Part shown: piece after piece, positions 24,541 through 36,500 of the stretch
Layout: each line of letters opens with the position of its first letter
Numbering within the stretch: position 1 is the stretch's first letter
Assembly (NCBI GenBank): GCA_033239005.1
Contig: BSQZ01000105.1
Location: 1,007,001-1,071,000 of the forward strand
Source: Lamellibrachia satsuma
Taxonomy: Eukaryota > Annelida > Polychaeta > Sabellida > Siboglinidae
Reading direction: 5' to 3'
Length of the DNA stretch: 64,000 nucleotides
Made by a program: the position numbers and the translations under genes
The notes under the pieces: model-generated
What the model was told of the DNA's origin: nothing
Database searches by the model: none
Seen by the model: the letters and a program-made list of their open reading frames with translations, nothing else

Positions 24541-27500
24541 CTACAACAACAGCTCCAGAGTTTGCAACAAGTGTAGACTGCAGGTCTGAACATATCTTGG
24601 TGGGATTATTGTTCTTCCTCAATTCAATGTTTTCACTCACCTTGTCTTAGAATTATATCTTAGTGGGATTATTGTCCTTCCTTAATGCAATGTTGTTACT
24701 CACCTTGTCTTAGAATCATATCTTGGTGGGATTATTGTCCTTCTTCAATGCAATGTTTTCACTCACCTTGTCTTAGAATCGTATCTTGGTGGGATTATTG
24801 TCCTCCCTAAATGCAATGTTGTCACTCACCTTGTCTTAGAATCATATCTTGGTGGGATTATTGTCCTTCCTCAGTGCAATGTTTTCACTCACGTTGTCTT
24901 AGATTCATTTTGCTAGTAATCAAACCTTTCTAGTATCAACTACGACACTGCTCCCTTGTTTGTACAAATGTGTTATTTAGTTTTGGTGAAATGATTGGAC
25001 ATCTTTTAAAATTATTTTGACCGGATCAGGTTCGACAAAAAAGGGCAAAGTGGTTCTGGCTTTATTCACTATAACATGCTATTCACACATTCGCAAGTAA
25101 TCCAATCTAACTATTGAAGTCAGTTCTGTCAATGATTTTAACAAAAGTATGCAATTTTTTATTAAAAGAACGGTGTACATTACTTAAAGTGAAACAATAG
25201 TCACAGTTTTGGGGCTATGCATCTAAAAAGAAATAATAAAAACTAACAACGTGCAACTAAAATAAAAAATATCATGAGAAGAATAGAAATAGGAGTATAC
25301 GAATAGATTTTTATTTGGTGAGCAAATACAGCCAGAATACTGCACTCATGACGTAGGGGTATCTGACAGTATGGCATGGCCCATGATATTAAGATGTTGT
25401 GTGTTCAACAAGGTTTTCCTAGTAAACAACTGGCATGATATTCTTAATTGTAGTTACAAATGGTTACGTTTTAGTAACTCTTATAGATGCATTACCCGAA
25501 AACCATGACTTTTGTTTCACTTTAAACTATTCATGCACTATCTATTTGAACATCAACAAACCTGAGAGGGAGTTTTATGCAGATGGGAGATGTAGAGTTG
25601 TGCAGCTGGTAGCAACATCGCAGACTTATCAAGCCTGCGAGAGGTCTCCACTGAGTCTGTGTACAATTAGTAGGGAATAAATAAGACAGGATGAAAGATA
25701 AAATAAAAACTTTGAGCCAGTGGTGTATGCAGACTTGGCATGAAGAAACCAGGTTCATAATGTATGGGTGTCTGATATTGTCATGTCATGGACAGGGCCT
25801 GCTGCAGTGTGCACTTGGCAGCCATCCAGACACCTAAATCAGAGAATGTTCAATTGTGGAACAGTGGCACCATCTGGGGACTGTTGAGAAGTAATGAAAA
25901 TGTTTTCAGCATTTGGCTCAACAAATTTTTTAATAAATAAGGCAGCTCTTTGGAAAATGCGTTAAATGCCAAAATTAAAAGAGTGGATTTATGCTGCCAT
26001 CAAGTTAGTAGTGGTGGAGACTAGTTTGTCTGTGGAAATACGCATCATACACCAGGCTATGAACTGATGAAATGTCGGTTTTCCTATCTATCACGTAATA
26101 TCATCATGAGGCACAATATGGACATAACGTGTTTTGCAAATGCACACCTCATATATAGTAGAAGTCTTCTGGAACTTGGTTAACTCAAAGTTGAGCAGAC
26201 CTGGAGTCTAGGTATCTATTTCATTGAGTTATTTCTGTTGATTTCAAAGGCTGGACTCTTGCAATATAAAAAAGCTAATAATTTATTCCATATACATTGC
26301 AAAATTAAAAAACATATTTACATGAAAACTTACACATCGCTGGCCGTTGTGAATGTCAAATCCATGATCGACTCTATGGCCATCCACTTGAGGGGCAGTT
26401 TTGTGCCTGACCTTCGGGTCACGTAGACCTTATCATCATAGATGTATCGAGTGAGACCAAAGTCACCGATCTTCACGGTGCTCGCGTCACTCACAAGAAT
26501 GTTCCGGCATGCCAAGTCACGGTGTACGAAGCCTTTCTGTGAGAGGAACTCCTTAAAAACAGACAGCATACACGACTAAGTTGGCAGGTTTTGTACGCGG
26601 GTGTTTGTGTGCATATGGGACGTAAACAGATAAGGACATATCCGTTTTGTGGCAAGGGAAAACGAACTGAGGTTTTAAGTGCGGATAACGGTGCCATAAT
26701 TTACGTTCAAAGCCTATAAACAAACAGTTTGTGCGTTTACAATGAATAGGTTGTTTCTTCATTACAGTGCTGGTATTGTCATGACCTGCTGGTAATGCTC
26801 TGTACTGTAATATCACTGGGGACAATGTCAAAAAATAGATAATGTACGTTTTTACATCATAGTCAAATTTGCTGCAAGTGCACAATTTACTGGCATTCCG
26901 TTGATTAAATCTACTTACAGCACCACTATTTGGTATCTGGACCTAATCTCCCCCTAGGACAAATTCTCCTTTGCCAATGTCCCCCCCAGACAATATCCCT
27001 ATCTCTACACAAAAAGAAAAAACTTATCAGGTTAAGTCCCAGGCAAAACTTGAGGTTTTGCTGTTTTGGAATCAAATTCTAAACTCTATTTTCTGTAACA
27101 AAATCTGCAACAGGAGTTATGGATCCAATAAAGGACGATGTTATCTGTTTTTTTTTAACCTTTCAGACTACAGACTTTTTAAAAGTCCCTGCTTCCCCAG
27201 ATATATTATTAATGTTTTTGTACAGGGATATTTTCTGGGGGGATATTGGCATGGGATATTGTCCGGGGAGATTTTGTCCGGGGAGGATTTACACAATTAA
27301 CATAAATCATGTGACAATAAATACACGCATGCATGCAAAATGGATAACATTATCATGTGTGCATGCATGCACACACGTACGTATACATGCACACACGTAC
27401 GCATGCATGCACACACACGTACGCATGCATGCACACACGTATGCATGCATGCCCTATTCAAGTAAAGCAACAAAGTAAATTTATTTCACTACATACCAGC

Positions 27501-30500
27501 TGTGTGCATGAGTGCATGCGTGCATGATATTTACATATTAAACAGTACACTTACCATTCCAACAGCAACTTGTCTGGCAAAGCTAAATAGATCGTGGGAT
27601 GACAGATGTTTTTCTGGCACCTGTAATTCATCAATTCATAAATTCTTTGTTAAGTCTTGATAAATTCTTTTGATGTCATATCTAATTCTAGTGATCCATG
27701 TACAACCAACTAAACTCAAACAGCATATTAAGCAAATAATCTACTTAATAAAAACACCACTCCCCACCAGCCTACCGATATAGTGATTAGGCTATTTTAA
27801 CGAACTGAAATTTGGATAGCATATTTTCATGTTACTCTTTGGAAGTGAAGTGAAGTTTATTTGTTTAGATGATACACACAGAGTTTGTACATATTTTACA
27901 TAGTTTTGATGATCCAGGGAGGCCTGCACTAAGACCTGAGAGATCGCTATCGTACAAGCCTCCCTATGACTATGTATGGTGCAGTAATCATTATTACTGG
28001 TGTTTGACTAGAGTGTACATATATAAACAGGTGTGGAGCTGCTAACTTTGCCTACAAATATAACAGTGCTTATAATACTATCAAATAATACTAACAAAAA
28101 TAAATATAGTGCAAATAATGTGAATACTGTTTTTTTCGGGTGTATAAATGTGAATAAAATGTGAATTGAATATAATTATCAATATTATCATGTAATAATA
28201 ACAGAGAAGTTAAATAATACAAAAAAGGATAACTACGTTATACTTGTAAAATAAACAATTAAAATCTTGACAGTAAAAATAATACATTAGTTCCAAATTT
28301 ATTATTTACAAATTATATTGTGAGGAACTCATAAACAAACTGTTTTGATAATATAGTGATAATATAACTGAATGAATATTCAGCATAATATTATATTACA
28401 GAGCTATGAATCATTAATTAATGCAGTTTATCATGATAATGATGACAAAAGCATATCATACATTTCTAGGCTTCAGCTGGCATATTCTTTCTGCAGATGG
28501 TGTATATAGCAAATTTGTGGGCGAAAGTTTTCTTGAAGTTATTTTGGTATTGTATGTCTGATACAATGGAAACTCCCACAAAGAAATGGCAGAAGAATTA
28601 ATGCAGGGTACCTACGTAAATTGGTGTGTAATGGTAACTTAGGCACCTTGTGACTGCTCTAAACTAAAAAAATTGCAATATCTACTATAAATCATGCTAC
28701 CTTAAAATGATTCATGCTTTTAGCTACAAAACTGCAGCATGATGATCTGTTCATAATCGCCCAGATTTTAATGTGTACTTGCCATTAATCTTCTTTTATA
28801 ATCTCTCTTGTAATACAGAACTATTTTTATCACTACAGTTTTGATCACATTATTTTTAACATGTTTACTCAGACCATTAAGATGGGCGAGTCCCACATGC
28901 GTTACATTTACCTGTTATAATACCCGATAATTAACCGATTTAGTATTTTTTCTCAAACGACAGAACATTTTTAAGCGAAAGTGATGGATTGACAATCCCA
29001 AATGTGCACTCATAAACAGCAAACATTCAACCAGAGCATTTATGATAGCAATCAGTGTGCGCGGCAGCTGAACAAGAGCTGCTATTATAACATTTCTTTT
29101 GATTTCTGAAAAAATTTCCAGCAAAAAAAGAGGCCCACCTTCTGATTGGTGTGGCGGTGGCGACGGAGGTAATGCAGCAAGTCCCCACCAGGCATGTGTT
29201 CCACAATGAGACACACGGGCTGGGAAACGGAGGTGCAACAGCCGATCATGCCGACGACATTCGGGTGACACCCGATGCTCTTCATCAGCTCGATCTCCTT
29301 CACAAAGTCACGTCTCTGAGAATCATCCGAATGTTCTGTAGATGGCACAGCAATAATCAGTTATTCAACAGTATGTTGGCAGACCTGTTCATTTCAATGC
29401 CATTTCAACGTCTCTGGGAAGCATTCAGCCAGCCACTACTGCGCGAAGAATATTCGTTCACATATCCAGCACTGTCTATACTCACTTCTACAGCCGAGTG
29501 AACTGAAGCAACGTGGAGTAAAAAAATTGCCAAAGCTTCCAAAACAGCAGCAAGATAATTTGAACCCAGGTTCTCTTGTTCACCTTGGCACAGCAGTTAT
29601 ATCCAACGAACATTCTTTAAGGGTACAAAGTCTGATAACATAAACTATATGCTATATTTGTCAGATCTGGCAGCCATCTTTGTTTGTTGCCATAGAAACG
29701 GGGGTCTGGCAAAAAAATTTTCAATATATTTTTTACTTAAACAAGAACAACAGTCACAAACATATCGTCCTGGTCCACCTATGAGGCTGTCCCTGTTCAA
29801 CATGCAATATGTTTCCAGCACATTACCAGAGAAAGTGGGAAATGCGATCACGCCAATTTATAAATTGAATGTTTGCATCAGTTTTGTGCAAGTTAGGACT
29901 ATACAATAGACAATATTCACAACACATATGATACCTATCGGCTTAGAATAAAACTACTGTTGTCAGACATGTTTGTGACGTCATTATGATATGTTTGTGA
30001 CACCACTGTCATGTGTTTGTGACGTCACTGCGATATGTTTGTGACAATGCCTGAAACTGGTAGACTGTGGAATGGGTCATACAAATTTTTTTTATTATTA
30101 TAATTTCCGAAAGCGGTTGTTTTACTTAGGCAAATGCATATGTAATAAGTTTTATTATCTCCTGTTGTACAATAGACATTATTTATAGACACATTTATAA
30201 GACATACGACACCTGGTGGCTAAGAATGAAACCATAGCTGTGGGACGTCAAAAAATCTAGTGCTACTGCGCATGTGTCATGGATATCATCTATTACCTGG
30301 CAGAACCTTGATAGCTACTGTTATGTCGAATGCTGTTTGTTCCTTTGCATTTGGCGATGTGCGAGACGATGATCTCCGTACAGCCTTAGCATGGTGCAAG
30401 GTGCCTCTGACCACTTGACCAAATGCACCTGAACCAATAACCTCTGTGAATGTAAGTTTATCATACGCTATCTCCCACTCATCTGTAGGTAGATACGTCT

Positions 30501-33500
30501 CATGCTCCATCCTGGAACAAGCAGACAGACATCATGTAATAGGTCAGACAGGCATCATGTAATAATTCAGACAGGCATCATGTAATAGGTCAGACAGGCA
30601 TCATGTAACAGGTCAGACAGACATCATGTAATAGGTCAGACAGGCATCATGTAATAGGTCAGACAGGCATCATGTAATAGGTCAGACAGGCATTATGTAA
30701 TAGGTCAGACAGACATCATGTAATAGGTCAGACAGACATCATGTAATACGTCAGACAGACATCATGTAATAGGTCAGACAGACATCATGTAATACGTCAG
30801 ACAGACATGCTGTTTCATATGGATTACCCATATTCAATACAAACTTTGGGGAATTTGGGAGGAATATGGCCATATCATGTATTTATATGGAATTGTTTAA
30901 AATTCATGAAAAATCACTTGCCATATTTCCATGGATCAGAGCAGCATCATTCACAAATTCACCATTGTGAATCAACTACCTCCAAGGCTATGTAATGTCA
31001 CTACCTGTCCATTATATTTCTGGACTGCTTTTCTTGCTATTAGCTATTCCATGATACTATCGCAATACAATCTCAAAAGTTATGAAACAATCACAGCAGT
31101 ACTGCAATAGTAACACAACAGTACCGCAATAGTAACACAACAGTACCGCAATAGTAACACAACAGTACCGCAATAGTAACACAACAGTACTGCAATAGTA
31201 ACACAACAGTACTGCAATAGTAACACAGCAGTACTGTAATAGTAACACAGCAGTACTGCAATAGTAACACAACAGTACTGCAATAGTAATGCAGCAGTAC
31301 TGCAATAGTAACACAACAGTACTGCAATAGTAACACAACAGTACTGCAATAGTAACACAACAGTACTGTAATAGTAACACAACAGTACCGTAATAGTAAC
31401 ACAACAGTACTGCAATAGTAACACAACAGTACCGCAATAGTAACACAACAGTGCCGCAATAGTAACACAACAGTGCCGCAATAGTAACATAACAGTACCG
31501 CAATAGTAACACAACAGTACCGCAATAGAAGCACAACAGTACCGCAATAGTAAGACAGCAGTACTGCAATAGTAACACAGCAGTACTGCAATAGTAACAC
31601 AACAGTACCGCAATAGTAACACAACAGTACTGCAATAGTAACAAAACAGTACTGCAATAGTAACACAACAGTACCGCAATAGTAACACAACAGTACTGCA
31701 ATAGTAACACAACAGTACTGTAATAGTAACACAACAGTACCGCAATAGTAACGCAGCAGTACTGCAATAGTAACACAACAGTACTGCAATAGTAACACAA
31801 CAGTACCGCAATAGTAACGCAGCAGTACTGCAATAGTAACACAACAGTACTGCAATAGTAACAAAACAGTACTGCAATAGTAACACAACAGTACTGCAAT
31901 AGTAACACAACAGTACTGCAATAGTAACACAGCTATCGCAACAGTAAAACTATCCCAACTACTCACCGCTAACTGTCATGGTGATTAAGAAAATTACAAT
32001 GAAAAAAACAATAGTTATGTTGATGACTTACAGAATTGGTGGATAGAGAGGGTTTTTGGCCATGCACCTGAAAAAGAACAAAAACAGATGTGTTCAGATA
32101 TAGAAACCCTTGCAAACCAGCGGAGGACAACAACATTTATCATATGGCACATGTTAGCAGTACAAGCCGGTTAACGCAACGAACAAAGAGACGGATTCCT
32201 GGGGTAGTACTGCCCAATTTTCTTGACTGGTGGAATGTTAGTTCTAAAACAAATTAACATCAGAAAAACGTTTTAAAAAATATGTATCGCTGATTTTAAA
32301 TATATGGATTAATTTTAAATAAATAATTTAAAACAACTTTTTTGAAAATAATTATACACAAATCTCTGCACAATTCTACCAGCATTTCAGAAAAGCCATC
32401 AAAGGAAACTCTTGTATTACCCCTCAACTTGTTTCTGCAGTGCAAATGCCTTGTATGTGACTTCTTGGTTGTCCACCAGAGTGGGCTGCTTGTGGCCCCG
32501 ACTGCGTCGACGGAGCCGCATGAGAGTGAGGAGAGCGACAAGAGTTGCGAGGACAAGACCACTCAATGGCAACAACACGTACAGGGCCACATTGTTGTTC
32601 TGGTTGTCATGACGACTCATATCCATATCCTTTGTTTCTGGTACCAACAAAATTCATTCAATTGTATTCTCCTCTTTGGTAGTTAGCTGAGCTGACTGAG
32701 CCGCGTCATGGAAGCTTCTGCAGTGGCTCATGAGAGACGGAGTCCACAGCAGGTTATACATTTACCCCCTGTGTGGGATTTTTAACTTCCCCTGGCATAG
32801 CAAAAGTGGGGTGAACAAAACAGAACAGAACCGCAGTCCGCTCGACCAACAGTCCAATGATTCACCACACAGCCACTGCGCTCAACTACTAATAAAATAA
32901 AACAGATACATACACCTGTATCATAGCAGAGAGCATGAGTCAAGATTTCTTACCTAAATATGTGTGTGACACTGTGACTGTGTCATATGAAGGCTTGCAG
33001 GCTATATGCCATGTATGACAGGAACCCATTTCACATTTCCCTTGGACAGTTTTCCAATTTCACAGCAATAATAAGGTTTTCTCATCGCAAGGAAAGCTGG
33101 ATTCTTATTTATATATTGACAATTTCTATTTTAATTCAGGAGAGCTTCCTTACTCAGCACGTGCTAGAACCAACCAGGGGAGAAAATGTATTAGATATAG
33201 TTTTATCGTCACAAAAAGAATTAGTGGACAATGTAAAAATACATGAACCATTGGGAAACAGTGACCACAATTAAATACATTTTGACATCAATGTAAAATC
33301 AGAAAGTAGAAATAATAAAAAGTATAGGAGAAACTTCCACAAAAGTAACTATAAAGATATGAGAAAATACTTAGCAAAGCTAGATTGGAATAACATGCTG
33401 ATGAATAAGACCGCAACTGAACGTTGGAATATTCTAAAATGTGAAATTGAGAGTATCATCGATAAATTTATTCCCTTGAAAAAATAAGGAAAACGGTCTA

Positions 33501-36500
33501 GAAAGAAACATTTGTCAAAAGAAGATATTAGAAAAATAGTGTTTAAGCAAACTATGTGGAGGGTTTATAGGCGTACCAGAAAGGGTGAAGACTAGACAAA
33601 TTACAAAGAGGCACTTAAACTAGCTACAACTGAAATTAGAAAATCTAAAAAATTGGCAGGTAATATAAAAAGATTACAGCAAGAGTTTCTATGCTTATGT
33701 AAGGAGTAAACGGAAAGTTCAAGATAAGGTCAGACCACTGAAAAACAACAGGGGAAACATAATTTCAGATGGGTTTTAAATGGCAGAGGTCCTGAATGAG
33801 TATTTCAGTTCAGTTTTTACCACAGAAGATATCAGCACACTTCCAGTTCCATTTACTAAATTTAAGGACAATACATCAGAACATTTAGGGCAGTTATTTG
33901 TAACTCCTGAAATGATAGCAAAGAAAATTAAGAAGATGAAAGATAATAAATCACCTGGAGTTGATGGGATACCACCAATACTGCTTAAGGAAATAGTTGA
34001 GCAAATTAGTACACCACTTGCAAAAGTGTTTAACTTGTCACTAGAAGAAGGAATAGTTCCGTCAGAATGGAAAGAAGCAAACATTACACCGTTATTTAAG
34101 AAAGGATCGAGGAACAAACCAGAAAATTACAGACCAGCGAGTTTAACATCAGTTGTATGTAAATTACTCGAAACATTAATTAGAGACCACATGGTGGAAT
34201 TCCCTGTTAAACTTAAATTAATAAATACATCTCAACATGGGTTCCTAAAAGCATGTCTAACCTCTTATGTTTTTTGGAAGAAATTACAAAGTGGGTAGAT
34301 GACGGGTCACCAGTGGATGTTGTATATTTAGATTTTCAGAAAGCTTTCGATAAAGTGCCACATCAAAGATTGTTACTTAAACTAAAAGTCCATGGCATAG
34401 GTAATGATGTAATCAACTGGATAGAAAAAGTGGCTTACACACAGAAGACAGAGAGTAATAGTAGGTGGTGAGATTTCAAACTTGAAATCTGTTCTGAGTG
34501 GGGTACCACAGGGATCAGTATTAGGCCCTATACTGTTTTAATATATATATAAATGATTTAGAAGATTACATATCTAGCAAAGTACTCAAATTTGCAGATG
34601 ACACAAAAGTATTCAGAAAGGTTACTATAGATAAACAAAGTTTACAGGATGATCTAAATAAATTAGTTAAATGGTCAGAAAAATGGCAAATGTTATTCAA
34701 TTTTGGGAAGTGTAAATGCATACACATAGGACATGGAAACATGGACGAAGAATATAAAATGGGGGAATATTGTATTCAAGCATGGAGGCCATATCATAAA
34801 AAGGACATAGACAAGCTAGAAAGAATACAACGAAGAGCAACTAAAATGATACCTGAATTGAGAGACCTTAGTTACGAAAGTCACTTATTACAATGTGGTT
34901 TGACAACACTAGAGACCAGGAGACTAAGAGGAGACCAAATAGAAGTGTTTAAAATAGTGAATGGTTATGAGGATATTGACAGGAATATGTTCCTCAAACT
35001 TAAAGAAGGCAGTAGAACCAGAGGACACAAAGCAGCATTAGTGAAGGAGCAGTGTAGGTTGGACATGAGAAAGTACTCTTTCTCACAGAGAGTGATAAAT
35101 GAATGTAACAAACTGCCAAATGATTGCATTAATGCTAGTAGTGTGAATATGTTTAAAAATAGAATTGACAGATATTTGATAAGGGCGGGCTACACATAGA
35201 TGAGAAAATTGTTGGACTCTTGATAAGCCAATGGCTTCCGTGTCCACTTGCCATCTGGAACTTGTTGTTTGGGATGGCAATCTTGTTAAATCTTGCTAAA
35301 TATGATCTCATGAGATGCATTCAAAGGTTGGAGAGCCATGTTACTTTATGGCAAAACCAATATTTATCTTGTGTTCACAAACATCCAATGAATGAAAGAA
35401 CCACAATACATTTTATTGTGATTTTTCTATATACCTATTAATTATATAATATACAGTACATTACCAAAACATTAGATTTGATTGCAGTTACAAAGTTGAG
35501 CAGTAGAGCGGCAATGGTGTGGATTCTTTCTTAGCAGACATTCGAAAATATCACAGAAAGTAATCAGTTATATTGCAGAATGGAGCAGCAAAATTTATTT
35601 TCAGCAAAGTAATGATTAGCTGATAAGGAAAGCTGGTTTCTTATTCCATTGAATTAGAGTAGTAATTAACAGAACTGCATAGAATAAAACTTCACAGCAA
35701 TACAGATAAAGGATTCACATTTCCCAGAGAGAATGTACACTGTACATTGTACAGCAAATGATATGTCACCACTGCACTTGCATGGTAGAATCAAGTTTTA
35801 ATGAGCGCCATCTGCAGTAAAGTTCCTCCAAAGTGGCCGCCTATGTGACTGAAATAAAGTGGCTTGATTAAAGGGGTGGTCGAATTACAGAGGCTGGTCA
35901 GATATACAGATGTAGAAAAACAGACTGTGACACGGTGGCCGTTGTCAAGGGGCGGCTGTTTCAGCACCTGTATAACCTTGATGTTTATTGAGACCTGTGT
36001 GTCCATTATTATTAACAGGTGTAGTTGGAAGGGCCTTTGGTCATATCCACCAGCGAGCAATTATCAGCTAATCACTGCTGCAATGAAAATCAATTTTCCT
36101 GTTCCAATGTGTCGTATAACTGATTACTTTCTGCGATATATTCGAATGTTTGCCAAGAACAAAATCCACATATTTGCACCTGTACTGCTCAACTGTGTAA
36201 CTGCAATCAAATCCAATATTTCTGTAACCTACCATATATTATATAATTAATAAATGTATAGGACAATCACGATAAAATCGAATTGTAGTTCTTTTATTCA
36301 CTGGATGTTTACGAAAACCCAAAATAAATACTAATTTTGCCATAAAATAATTGGCTTTCCAACCTTTGAATGCTTCTGATACACGAGCTCCTGAACAATG
36401 AACTTATACAAATATGACAGCTGAAATTTTTATCACGTACCTGACATTATCACGACTGGCGCAGGTACGATGAACTGTGCCAGTGGAGACATCTTCTGTA

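Noticed and set aside
29645..29909. Open frames on both strands near 29.7 kb
   Set aside because: No conserved motif. They lie in an intron and look like chance frames or retroposon debris.
31057..31966. Three minus-strand open frames of nearly 300 codons rich in Leu, Tyr and Cys
   Set aside because: Produced by a 22-bp tandem repeat within a kinase-gene intron. Hydrophobic periodicity here is not a membrane protein.
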